From: Clostridiaceae bacterium
GTDB lineage: Bacteria > Bacillota > Clostridia > Saccharofermentanales > DTU023
Direction: 5' to 3'
DNA: 64,000 nt
Assembly (NCBI GenBank): GCA_012841145.1
Contig: DUVH01000011.1
Location: 1 to 64,000 of the forward strand
Part shown: positions 26,568-34,605 of the stretch, piece by piece
Layout of the letters: every line of letters begins with the position of its first letter
Numbering within the stretch: the first letter of the stretch is position 1
Notes under the pieces: generated by a model
What the model was told of the DNA's origin: nothing
Seen by the model: only the letters and a program-made list of their open reading frames with translations
Databases searched by the model: none
Made by a program: the position numbers and the translations under genes

Positions 26568-27587
26568 ATGAGAATCAAAGACAGCCGATCGATCATCTTC
26601 AGCGATACACCGATTCCTGATCTTTTCATTCAGGACATGATGCCGAAATTGAGCGGGAACGCTGTCAAGAGCTATCTGTTTCTCAACAGCGTCTTCCAGA
26701 ACGGTTCCCGTAAAGCGACGCGTGCCGATCTTGCCGATCGCTTGGGTATTTCTGAGGAGGCCGTCGATGACTCTCTTCTCGAATTGCAGCGCATGCACCT
26801 CATCACGGTGGGCGATCAGGACATCTCCATCAACGACTTGAAAATGCAGGAATTGCAGAAGCGGTATCGCCCTGTCTCATCATCGACACCGAAAGAGATC
26901 GTCGGACGCGAGGCGATCCATAAGGAGCGCGAGATGATCGTCAACCAGATCAACATGACATTTTTCCAAGGGATGATGACGTTCACCTGGTACGATCACA
27001 TTGACCGATGGTTTGAAGTTTACGGGTTTGATCCTGAAGTGATGTTCGTTCTGTTCCAGGAAGCCGCCAACAATAACCGCCTGAACGGTCCGGGCTTTGC
27101 CATGCGAGTGGCGGAAGATTGGGCGTCTGCGGGTGTCAAAACTTATGAGCAGCTTTCACGTTATTACACGCACTTTTTGAAAAAAAATGAACTGAAGGCG
27201 CTCGTCGGCAAACGCTTGAGACGTAAAATGACAGAATACGACCTCAAAGATGTCGATATGTGGGTCGACGAATACGGCTTCGGCGAAGATATTATTGAAG
27301 AGGCGCTCTCGAAGACGCGAGGCGCGTCCAATCCGAGCGTGCGCTATGTGACCGCCGTGTTAAAAGATTGGTATGAGCACAACTTGAAAACGCTTGAGGA
27401 TGTTCGCTCCTACGAAGAAAAGCGTACGGCGGAAATGAGCGCGCTGCGAGGGAAAGCCGCTTCACTACGGCGCGATAATCGAGATAACTTTACGCTTGAC
27501 GCCTCCCGGAACACAGGCGTGGAGGTCGGTACCGGCATCAGAATGCCGCGCCTCATGTCCGATACGACGGACGAAGAGCATGATTAA
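26568..27587 (+). CDS. dnaD: DnaD-domain primosome protein
   Basis: The protein of about 339 residues combines an N-terminal winged-helix region (about residues 30-95, with ADLADRLGISEEAVDDSL as recognition-helix part) and two DnaD/DnaB_2-type C-terminal domains (about 125-200 and 215-285, with the pattern WVDEYGFGEDIIEEALSKT). In Bacillota such proteins remodel origin or fork DNA and recruit the helicase loader. The ATG at 26568 is chosen because GGGAGG lies just upstream. It is followed after 70 bases by a DnaC-like ATPase gene, the usual neighbour, so the two likely form the helicase-loading machinery. Confidence 0.88.
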   Translation: MRIKDSRSIIFSDTPIPDLFIQDMMPKLSGNAVKSYLFLNSVFQNGSRKATRADLADRLGISEEAVDDSLLELQRMHLITVGDQDISINDLKMQELQKRYRPVSSSTPKEIVGREAIHKEREMIVNQINMTFFQGMMTFTWYDHIDRWFEVYGFDPEVMFVLFQEAANNNRLNGPGFAMRVAEDWASAGVKTYEQLSRYYTHFLKKNELKALVGKRLRRKMTEYDLKDVDMWVDEYGFGEDIIEEALSKTRGASNPSVRYVTAVLKDWYEHNLKTLEDVRSYEEKRTAEMSALRGKAASLRRDNRDNFTLDASRNTGVEVGTGIRMPRLMSDTTDEEHD

Positions 27588-27657
27588 AGATGATTCGCCT
27601 TATGTCCGAAAAGCCGGATGACGAACGCGATTCGCAATTGAGGTTTAGCAGAATTAT

Positions 27658-28662
27658 ATGGCAAACTTGACGGACAAAATCAACGGTGAGATTATTCGCG
27701 TGTACGAGAGACGGCGGCACAACGCTTTTGCTGCACGTGACGCCCGCATAGCGTCGCTCTATGCCGGTTATCCTGAGCTGGAAGACTACGACAGGAAACT
27801 TCGCAGCGCGGGACTCGCTCGACTGATGTCGGCTATGGAAGCGACAGGCGGCGATGAAGGCGCTTTCGACCGAATTGCGTCGGAGCGTCAGACGTTTTTA
27901 AGTGAACGCGGTATTGAAGATGGGTACGATAAGCCTGTCTTTTACTGTCGCGCGTGTGAAGATACAGGGAGGATTCAGAATAAGTGGTGCTTTTGCAGGA
28001 GACAAATCCTGCAGGATATTCTGCCTGCCTATTTTCCCGACTCCATGTCGCCCGACCATACGTTTGCCGAGTTTAATCTCAATCTTTACGACAGCGCCTC
28101 GTCCGACCGCAATCACGCCTCTTCGGCGCGCGAGATTATGGCGAAGAATTTACAGGCGGCCCAATTCTATACATCGAATTTCTTTCAACTGCAAGATCGA
28201 CAACTGTTTTTCAGCGGCGATCCCGGTACAGGAAAAACTTTTCTCATGCAGTGTATCGGCCACCGCCTTATGGAGGAAGGTGTCGCCGTCATTTACATTT
28301 CTGCGCCCAACCTGTTCGATCTCATTACACGATATAAGCGCTTGCAGCAATCTTTTCGTCCCGATCCCGACCAGTTGGAGGAGGCGACAATGCTGAACAA
28401 TGCTTTCTTGACATGGGATCTCCTGCTCATTGACGATCTCGGAACGGAATTGGCGACACAAGAGACGTTCGCACAGCTGCTCGGACTGCTCGACACGCGG
28501 CACAACCGTCAGCTCGCGACGATCATCGCCTCGAATCTCAAAGTACCCGATTTTGCGAAACAATATGACAGCCGCATCGCCAGCCGGCTGATGGGTAATT
28601 TCCTGATTTACAGTTTCCCGCCCGGTGACTTGAGGCTGCGTCATCTGAAAGAAGGCGGTTGA
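27658..28662 (+). CDS. dnaC: DnaC/DnaI-like helicase-loader ATPase
   Basis: This 334-residue AAA+ protein loads the replicative helicase. A helical N-terminal part is followed by a probable zinc-binding motif of four cysteines at about residues 99-118 (YCRACEDTG and CFC), then the ATPase core with Walker A GDPGTGKT (about 187-194) and Walker B LLLIDDLG, plus an arginine-finger region SRLMG near the C-terminus. The zinc motif before the AAA+ core resembles Bacillus DnaI. It sits between dnaD and acpS, 11 bases before the latter. Confidence 0.9.
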   Translation: MANLTDKINGEIIRVYERRRHNAFAARDARIASLYAGYPELEDYDRKLRSAGLARLMSAMEATGGDEGAFDRIASERQTFLSERGIEDGYDKPVFYCRACEDTGRIQNKWCFCRRQILQDILPAYFPDSMSPDHTFAEFNLNLYDSASSDRNHASSAREIMAKNLQAAQFYTSNFFQLQDRQLFFSGDPGTGKTFLMQCIGHRLMEEGVAVIYISAPNLFDLITRYKRLQQSFRPDPDQLEEATMLNNAFLTWDLLLIDDLGTELATQETFAQLLGLLDTRHNRQLATIIASNLKVPDFAKQYDSRIASRLMGNFLIYSFPPGDLRLRHLKEGG

Positions 28663-28672
28663 GGACGGCATT

Positions 28673-29095
28673 ATGCGCGTAGGTGTCGATCTCGTCAGTG
28701 TTACAAGGTTCCAAAAAGCCTTGGATCGCCACCGCGAACGCTTTTTAGCGCGTATTTTTACTGAGCGCGAACGCAACTTATGTTCCGGAGATACGCGCCG
28801 GCTTGCCGGTCGCTTCGCTTCGAAAGAGGCCGTTTCGAAGGCATTGGGAACGGGTATCGGACGGCTCGGTATCTCGTTTCAAGATATAGAGATCGACGCG
28901 GACGAAATGGGTATGCCCTCTGTCGTTCTGTACGGTGCGGCGAAGGCGAGATTCTCACAGCTGGGATGCGTTTCCGTCGCTCTCAGCATTTCTCATGAAA
29001 ATGAGTACGCCGTGGCGTTTTGTGTTATGAAGACAGATACGTCGGCGAGTCGCGAGACTTCGGCGGGCGGAGAGGGTTCTGCCAATGAAGGATGA
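28673..29095 (+). CDS. acpS: Holo-[acyl-carrier-protein] synthase
   Basis: AcpS transfers 4'-phosphopantetheine from CoA to the serine of apo-ACP, activating it for fatty-acid synthesis. The 140-residue product begins with the family signature GVDLVSVTRF, carrying the first Mg ligand Asp, and has FASKEAVSKALGTG with the second acidic ligand and the CoA-binding lysine. SISHENEYAVAF near the end is also typical. The last about 20 residues are a low-complexity Ser/Glu/Gly tail beyond the usual 120. GAGGA precedes the ATG. It overlaps the next gene by 11 bases. Confidence 0.95.
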   Translation: MRVGVDLVSVTRFQKALDRHRERFLARIFTERERNLCSGDTRRLAGRFASKEAVSKALGTGIGRLGISFQDIEIDADEMGMPSVVLYGAAKARFSQLGCVSVALSISHENEYAVAFCVMKTDTSASRETSAGGEGSANEG

Positions 29096-30290
29096 AAACC
29101 CCGTGACGAAACAAAACGGTTCTAAGAACGATGTGCCGGAGACGAAGACATCGAAAGAGAAGATAACGATCCGCCGCGGGCCGGGATATGTTCCGGGACT
29201 TATTGAATCGGACGAGGAGACTCAGCGCAGGAAACCGATCTACATTGATGCGAAAAAGAGACGGCTTCCGCCTTGGGCAATTGCCATGATTGTTCTTCTA
29301 GCGCTTATGTTGGGACTCTTTCTCGTTTTGCCGCAGGTAATCGAAAAGAAACGTTCCGAGCCGGCCGTTGTCACTCCGACGGATTCGGAGCAGACGGAGT
29401 CCGATGATCCTTCCAATCCTCATCTGGGCGTCGTGAAAGTGTCTTCCGCGCCGCTTTTCGACTCGGCGGAGATGCGCGGCAAGCGTATCGCAGAATTGCT
29501 TCTCAATGAGCCCGTCACGATTCTTGATGCGAATCATCGCACGATGATCAAAGTACGGGCGTCAGACGGAACGGTCGGATTTCTGTCACGTGATGATGTA
29601 AGTGCCGATGTACGTTCCCTGTCTCCTGCGGGCGCCGTCCTGAAATTGATCGTGCGTACGCCGTATAAGCGTGTGATGACGCACGCGCGAGGCGGCACTT
29701 TGCTCGTGGAAGCGCCAATGGGGTCTATTCTCTACGCGGACTATCGAAACGGTGATTTGCTCCGCATCAAGTTGCCCGATGGTCAGGCGGGATGGGCGAA
29801 TACGACGGGTTTGTTCTTGCTTGACCCGCTTGACACGATCGAGGTCGATCACTTCTACGAACAATTCTCGTCGGCATTGATGGCTTATTACAATCGTCCT
29901 CTCGTGCCGGGCGGCGTAACGGTGCGCGGCATTAGTCCGGAAGGCGCCGTCTTCATCGCGGCGAGACTGAACGGGCTGGATCTCCCGCGTACGCTGAATG
30001 AGCTCGCTCGTGAAGGGGAGACGGTCGAGTTGACGATAGACGCCGAGGGACATAAAGAATTGAATGATCTCATGATTGGCGATCTTTTGTTTATTCATAA
30101 AATCAGTGACCCGGCGGTACTCGAGTCCGTCGCGATTCGCGTCGATGACGGGCAGATTCTTGTTGCTTTCCCGAATCGACAGACGCTTCAGCTTATCGAT
30201 GTCGAATCGAAACAGGCACGGGAACTTGCTTTGCGTATTACGGCCGTCCGACGGCTGAATCCGCCTTTTTCTGTCGATATCACGGAATAA
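29085..30290 (+). CDS. Membrane-anchored SH3-like protein with a degenerate NlpC/P60 domain
   Basis: The 401-residue protein has a charged cytoplasmic head, one transmembrane helix at about residues 65-88, a Thr/Glu/Ser linker, two SH3-like regions (about 110-165 and 180-250) and a C-terminal domain that follows the NlpC/P60 pattern (about 260-370). Compared with the active protein at 15123-17042, GG-x3-RG is kept but DCSG is replaced by SPEG (Pro285 in place of the nucleophile), HHVGIYIG by ESVAIRVDDG and MIHA by LVAF. All three catalytic residues are thus missing, though GDLLF and LPR landmarks remain. I infer a non-enzymatic, perhaps wall-binding or regulatory, role. GGAGAGG precedes the ATG at 29085, which overlaps acpS. 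Confidence 0.7.
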   Translation: MKDENPVTKQNGSKNDVPETKTSKEKITIRRGPGYVPGLIESDEETQRRKPIYIDAKKRRLPPWAIAMIVLLALMLGLFLVLPQVIEKKRSEPAVVTPTDSEQTESDDPSNPHLGVVKVSSAPLFDSAEMRGKRIAELLLNEPVTILDANHRTMIKVRASDGTVGFLSRDDVSADVRSLSPAGAVLKLIVRTPYKRVMTHARGGTLLVEAPMGSILYADYRNGDLLRIKLPDGQAGWANTTGLFLLDPLDTIEVDHFYEQFSSALMAYYNRPLVPGGVTVRGISPEGAVFIAARLNGLDLPRTLNELAREGETVELTIDAEGHKELNDLMIGDLLFIHKISDPAVLESVAIRVDDGQILVAFPNRQTLQLIDVESKQARELALRITAVRRLNPPFSVDITE

Positions 30291-30339
30291 ACGCGATTGT
30301 TGCTGAAATATTCCATTTTTTACGAATTCGACCCCGCTT

Positions 30340-30368
30340 TTATGAAATGACGTCCGTAATCTATTATT
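30340..30368 (+). promoter_or_regulatory. Weak promoter candidate for the Asp-rich lipoprotein
   Basis: TTTATG at 30340-30345 and TATTAT at 30363-30368 are 17 bases apart, 47 bases before the lipoprotein start. The -35 box matches the consensus poorly. Confidence 0.35.
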
Positions 30369-30415
30369 GGTGGGCGCAAAACACCATCTCAAAATGAAAA
30401 TACAAGGAGAAAAAT

Positions 30416-31381
30416 ATGAAAAAGAACAAAATGAAAATGGTCACTCTGATAATATCGGCTCTGTTCCTTTTTGCCGCCGTTGTCGGCTGCGCGAAGGGTG
30501 CAGATTTAAAGGATGGCACCGGCACCATTCTTCTTCGTGTCAATCCTGAGATTTCCGTCCATTATGATGCTGAAGGTCTCGTGACGAACGTTGTGCCCGA
30601 GAACGATGACGCCAAATTGGTTGTCGAGAATGTCAGAGATTTGAAGGGCGAACAGGTACGCCCCGCGGTGAAAGAACTTGTCACAGCGATCAATGATGCA
30701 GGATTCTTCGTCGACGAAATCGACGGAAGTTCGCGCAACATCACGATTGAAATCGCTAAAGGCTCTGTTTTCCCCGAAGAGGCATTCGATAAGCTTATCG
30801 CCAAAGATGTTAACTCTACGCTCAAGTCAATGAACGTGGAATCGAAAGTGATCGGAATCGACTTTTCTGATTACGATGATTCAGATTTTTCCGAACCGAC
30901 AGGCGACTTCATCTCGGTTGAGCAAGCGAAAGAGATCGCTCTCGCTCACGCAAAAGTTGATGCCTCAAAAGCGAAATTCGATAAAGCGGAGCTCGAGGAT
31001 GATGACAATGTCGCGTACTACGACATTGAGTTCAAAGTCGACGGAGTCGAGTTTGAATATGAAATTGACGCTGTGAGCGGTCAAGTTCTGAAGTATGAAC
31101 GTGACGACAAGGACGTGAGCGACTACGACGATGACAATGATAATGACGCCGACGACAGCGATCACAAGTCACCGACCAAGCCGACTGAGGACGACAGCGA
31201 CTTCGACGATGACAGCGATCACAAAGCTCCGACGAAGAAGACGACCAAACCGACTGAAGACGACAGCGACTTTGACGACGACAGCGATCACAAAGCTCCG
31301 ACGAAGAAGACGACCAAACCGACACAGGATGACAGCGACTTTGACGATGACAACGACGACGACAGCGATTACGACGATTAA
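30416..31381 (+). CDS. Lipoprotein with RsgI-like and PepSY-like domains and Asp-rich repeat tail
   Basis: This 321-residue protein starts with a lipoprotein signal (AAVVGC, acylated Cys at about residue 22). Residues about 35-140 (ILLRVNPEISVHYDAEG onward) resemble the extracellular middle domain of anti-sigma-I factors such as RsgI, but the cytoplasmic anti-sigma part is absent. Residues about 160-225 look like a PepSY domain (ISVEQAKEIALAHA, YEIDAVSGQVLKYE). The tail from about 230 is made of Asp/Ser/Lys/Thr repeats of 23 residues. The function is unknown; the acidic tail may bind Ca2+ or other cations. AAGGAG precedes the ATG, and a strong terminator follows, so it is a monocistronic gene. 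Confidence 0.75.
   Translation: MKKNKMKMVTLIISALFLFAAVVGCAKGADLKDGTGTILLRVNPEISVHYDAEGLVTNVVPENDDAKLVVENVRDLKGEQVRPAVKELVTAINDAGFFVDEIDGSSRNITIEIAKGSVFPEEAFDKLIAKDVNSTLKSMNVESKVIGIDFSDYDDSDFSEPTGDFISVEQAKEIALAHAKVDASKAKFDKAELEDDDNVAYYDIEFKVDGVEFEYEIDAVSGQVLKYERDDKDVSDYDDDNDNDADDSDHKSPTKPTEDDSDFDDDSDHKAPTKKTTKPTEDDSDFDDDSDHKAPTKKTTKPTQDDSDFDDDNDDDSDYDD
31184..31381 (+). repeat. 69-bp tandem repeats encoding an Asp-rich tail
   Basis: Two almost identical 69-bp units (31184-31252 and 31253-31321) and a third partial unit (31322-31381) encode TEDDSDFDDDSDHKAP and TKKTTKP blocks. A degenerate copy precedes them. The unit is 23 codons, so copy-number change would keep the frame. Confidence 0.9.
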
Positions 31382-31431
31382 TCGTTAATCGGCTGAACTG
31401 TAATACGATTTCATAATAATTCTAATAGCTT

Positions 31432-31504
31432 GCACATCGGTTTTGCTCTTCCCCCCGGTCCCATCAATGATGGCGACAGATGCAAAGCCGATGTGCTATT
31501 TTTA
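31432..31504 (+). terminator. Rho-independent terminator after the Asp-rich lipoprotein gene
   Basis: Arms GCACATCGGTTTTGC (31432-31446) and GCAAAGCCGATGTGC (31482-31496) pair over 15 positions with one G-U pair, and TATTTTTA follows. The loop is 35 bases and contains a C-run. Confidence 0.88.
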
Positions 31505-31566
31505 TGGAGATCAACGCGACGCTAAACTCCGATGGATGACTGCTTTTAACTGAGGAAGGAAAACCC

Positions 31567-32241
31567 GTGAAACTTCGTCATGAACTGAAACACGAGATCA
31601 ATTTTGCCGATCATCTCCTGCTCAAAAACAGGCTTCGAAAGATTCTTCCGCACGACCGGCACGTAGGGCCGGAAGGCGAATATCTCGTCAGAAGTCTCTA
31701 TTTCGATGATCCGTTCGACAGGGCTCTCACGGAAAAAATCAGCGGCGTCAACTTGCGCGAGAAATTTCGTATCCGCTGCTACAATCAGGATTTTTCATGG
31801 ATTCGACTGGAGAAGAAGAGTAAACGCCGCGGCTTAAGTCACAAACAGGCGGCACGTTTGACGGAAGATGAGGTTCGGTCGATACTCGACGGAGAATATA
31901 CTTTTCTATTGAAAAGTGACATACCGTTACTTCAGGAGTTTTACTTCAACTTAACAAGTCGCTTGCTGCGTCCCTGTGTCATCGTGGAGTACTACCGCGA
32001 GCCATTTGTTCACCCTGCGGGAAACACGCGCGTTACGCTCGATCGCGACATCAGAACAAGCGGAAGGAATATCGACTTCTTCGCGATCGATCCGCTGCAA
32101 ATACCGACAGACGTGGCTTTCGCCGTCCTTGAGGTGAAGTATGATCAGTTTCTTCCAGAGTTTATCGCGGACGCCATTCAAATCGGCCCCAGGCGGAGCG
32201 GCGCTTTTTCAAAATATGCGCACAGCCGCAAATACGACTAA
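31567..32241 (+). CDS. VTC-domain protein (polyphosphate polymerase type)
   Basis: This 224-residue protein is a stand-alone VTC domain, the tunnel-shaped fold of the triphosphate tunnel metalloenzyme superfamily that in yeast Vtc4 makes polyphosphate from ATP. Visible motifs are RHELKHEI at the N-terminus, VRSLYFDD, KFRIRCYN, RLEKKSK, PCVIVEYYRE, RVTLDRDIR and VLEVKYD, which supply the Arg/Lys and Glu residues lining the tunnel. The start is GTG at 31567 after GAGGAAGG. It leads a three-gene set with DUF4956 and CotH proteins, a grouping seen in many bacteria; the joint function is not established. Confidence 0.9.
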   Translation: MKLRHELKHEINFADHLLLKNRLRKILPHDRHVGPEGEYLVRSLYFDDPFDRALTEKISGVNLREKFRIRCYNQDFSWIRLEKKSKRRGLSHKQAARLTEDEVRSILDGEYTFLLKSDIPLLQEFYFNLTSRLLRPCVIVEYYREPFVHPAGNTRVTLDRDIRTSGRNIDFFAIDPLQIPTDVAFAVLEVKYDQFLPEFIADAIQIGPRRSGAFSKYAHSRKYD

Positions 32242-32300
32242 ACAGGAAAACAGAACCTTTCAACGAGGTTAAATATTTACAGCGAAAAGAGGAAAGATTC

Positions 32301-32972
32301 ATGAGTTTCAGAGATATCTTCAAGTCCAGATTCCTTGAGAACGTGACGAGCATTTCCATCCTTGACATGGCGCTTGCCATGGTGCTCTCGTTCTTCGTCG
32401 GACTGTTCATCTTTTGGATTTATAAATTGACGTATCGTGGTGTGATGTACTCGTCGAGCTTCGGTGTGACGCTCATCGGTCTCACAATGATCGCCACGCT
32501 CGTTATTCTGGCCGTTACAAGCAATGTCGTTCTATCGCTTGGAATGGTGGGTGCTCTGTCCATCGTCCGTTTCAGGTCGGCGATTAAAGAGCCGCTCGAC
32601 ATCGCGTTCTTATTCTGGAGTATCGCTGTCGGCATTGTCATCGCTGCCGGTCTGTTGCCGCTTGCCGTTTTCGGCAGTCTTTTCATAGGCATCATTCTCG
32701 TCATTTTCGTTAGCTGGAAATCGCACGACAACCCTTTCATTTTGATCCTGCGCTGTCATTCGGAGGAGGCTGAAACGGCGGCAAAATCCGTCTTGGAGGC
32801 AAATATCAAGAAACTCGTTCTTAAAAGCAAGAGCATCCGCGAAGGTGAGATCGAGCTCCATTACGAGGTTCGTCTCAAAGATGACGAGACTTCCTTTCTC
32901 AGCACGATCGCGGACACTGAGGGAGTTCTCGACATTGTTCTCGTCAGCTACAAGGGTGATTACGTCGGATAA
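32301..32972 (+). CDS. DUF4956 membrane protein
   Basis: The 223-residue protein has three or four transmembrane helices in its first 145 residues and a soluble C-terminal domain. The segment LGMVGALSIVRFRSAIKEP (about residues 80-98) is the family hallmark of DUF4956. The C-terminal part (about 150-220) looks like a small alpha/beta regulatory domain. Its biochemical role is unknown to me. It lies 59 bases after the VTC gene and 44 before cotH, all on the same strand, which suggests the three products cooperate, perhaps in membrane-linked polyphosphate synthesis. Confidence 0.85.
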   Translation: MSFRDIFKSRFLENVTSISILDMALAMVLSFFVGLFIFWIYKLTYRGVMYSSSFGVTLIGLTMIATLVILAVTSNVVLSLGMVGALSIVRFRSAIKEPLDIAFLFWSIAVGIVIAAGLLPLAVFGSLFIGIILVIFVSWKSHDNPFILILRCHSEEAETAAKSVLEANIKKLVLKSKSIREGEIELHYEVRLKDDETSFLSTIADTEGVLDIVLVSYKGDYVG

Positions 32973-33016
32973 CGGCCTGTGGGCCCAAAATCTGACGGCG
33001 CGTTAGGGAGGCGCTC

Positions 33017-34441
33017 ATGCTCAAGCATCGGTACATTGACAAGATTTGTCTTGCGGCGGCCATACTTATGGTCGTCCTTATGATCGTGTTTATGAACGCC
33101 GGTTCGTTTGGGCTGAGGACGTATCATGGCTCGCCCGGCTATGTCGATCGCCTTTTTGATATGAGCTGCGTTCACTCGATCGACTTTACTTTAGACGAGT
33201 CGGATTGGCAGAGTATTTTAGAAAACCCGCACGCAAAGGAATACGTCCCCGCCACGATCTCCATTGACGGCGATGAGATCGCCAATGTCGGTCTTCGCGT
33301 CAAGGGGAATAATTCGCTCAATCAGATTTACAAGTACGGTTCCAAGCGCTTCAGCCTTAAAGTTGAATTTGATCATTACGAAAAAGGACAGACGTATTTC
33401 GGACTCGACAAGCTCTCGCTGAATACTTCTTTTCAAGACAATGCTTTCATGAAAGATACGATAACCTACGAGATGATGCGTGAGATGAAAGTCCCCGCAC
33501 CGCTTACAAGTCACGCATTCATTCGCGTCAATGGTAGAGATTGGGGACTGTTCGTCGCTATTGAAGAAATCGAGGATGCCTTCGTTCGCAGAAACTACGG
33601 CATGAATCGCGGAGAGCTCTACAAACCGAAGTATCGCCGGCTGAGCGATCAGAACGACGATATCGCCCTCATTTACACGGGTGACGAATTCTGGCGTTAC
33701 GAAAACATTTTCCGCCATTCCGTCTTTAAAGTTAATGACGCCGATAAGGCGAGATTGATCGAAGCGCTCAAAATCCTTGCAGAAGGGAAAGACTTGGAGT
33801 CAGCGCTCGATATCGAGGCATTGCTCAGGTTTTTTACCGTCCAGACATTCGTTGTCAATCTCGACAGCTACCTTGGCAAAACCGGGCACAACTATTTTCT
33901 TTACGAAAAAGACGGCAAGATTTCGATGCTTCCATGGGATTACAATCTCGCTTTCGCAACGTACGCGCTCGGCATGACCGATCCCATCAATGATTCGACG
34001 CTTTTTGTAAACTATCCGATCGATACGCCGGCTCCGATGGAGGTGATGATCCGCCGGCCGCTCTTTGTGCAGCTCATGTTCAACAGCGAATACGTCGAAA
34101 GATATCACGATCTCTACGACGATTTCCTGATAAAGTACATGGAAAGCGGTCGTTTCGAGGAGAAGGTAGATTCTATCCGCGACATGATCTCGCCTTATGT
34201 CAAGCGAGATCCCACAAAGTTCTGCTCGCACGACGACTTCCTTCTCGCCGTCGATACGCTCAAGGATTTTTGCCTCCTGCGCGCACAAAGTGTGCGCGGC
34301 CAACTTGACGGCACGATTCCGTCAACGTTCAAAGGACAGGCAAATAACCCTGAAACCTTAATCGACGCTTCTTCCGTTTGGGTTCCGGATCTCGGTGATT
34401 TCGAAGATATGCGAAATCTCGTTGACGGTCTTCTCCCTTAG
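33017..34441 (+). CDS. CotH-family kinase-like protein, membrane anchored
   Basis: This 474-residue protein has an N-terminal transmembrane helix (about residues 11-30) and a CotH domain. CotH of Bacillus is an atypical protein kinase that phosphorylates spore-coat proteins. The domain shows RVKGNNSLNQ, KRFSLKVEFD, the HAFIRVNGRDWGLFVAIEEI segment and NLDSYLGKTGHNYFLY...LPWDYNLAF, where conserved Asn and Asp residues bind Mg-ATP in the family. GGGAGG precedes the ATG. Together with VTC and DUF4956 it forms the last gene of the module. Because the domain would sit outside the membrane, its ATP source is unclear. Confidence 0.9.
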   Translation: MLKHRYIDKICLAAAILMVVLMIVFMNAGSFGLRTYHGSPGYVDRLFDMSCVHSIDFTLDESDWQSILENPHAKEYVPATISIDGDEIANVGLRVKGNNSLNQIYKYGSKRFSLKVEFDHYEKGQTYFGLDKLSLNTSFQDNAFMKDTITYEMMREMKVPAPLTSHAFIRVNGRDWGLFVAIEEIEDAFVRRNYGMNRGELYKPKYRRLSDQNDDIALIYTGDEFWRYENIFRHSVFKVNDADKARLIEALKILAEGKDLESALDIEALLRFFTVQTFVVNLDSYLGKTGHNYFLYEKDGKISMLPWDYNLAFATYALGMTDPINDSTLFVNYPIDTPAPMEVMIRRPLFVQLMFNSEYVERYHDLYDDFLIKYMESGRFEEKVDSIRDMISPYVKRDPTKFCSHDDFLLAVDTLKDFCLLRAQSVRGQLDGTIPSTFKGQANNPETLIDASSVWVPDLGDFEDMRNLVDGLLP

Positions 34442-34491
34442 TTTTTATTGAAATTATCTTGTAAGACCTTTACCTCAAACGAGTCGATTTG

Positions 34492-34520
34492 TTGACTTTA
34501 CACAGAAAAATCGTTAAAAT
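34492..34520 (+). promoter_or_regulatory. Promoter of the nucleoside-uptake operon
   Basis: TTGACT (34492-34497) and TAAAAT (34515-34520) are separated by 17 bases, 85 bases ahead of the binding-protein gene. Confidence 0.8.
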
Positions 34521-34605
34521 GCGTTTAAAAGCAAGTAAAAGTAAATGAGCGTCGTCTCGTCTTTGACGGCGCCCTAAAACTTGCAATTCATGAAGGAGTG
34601 AAAAG

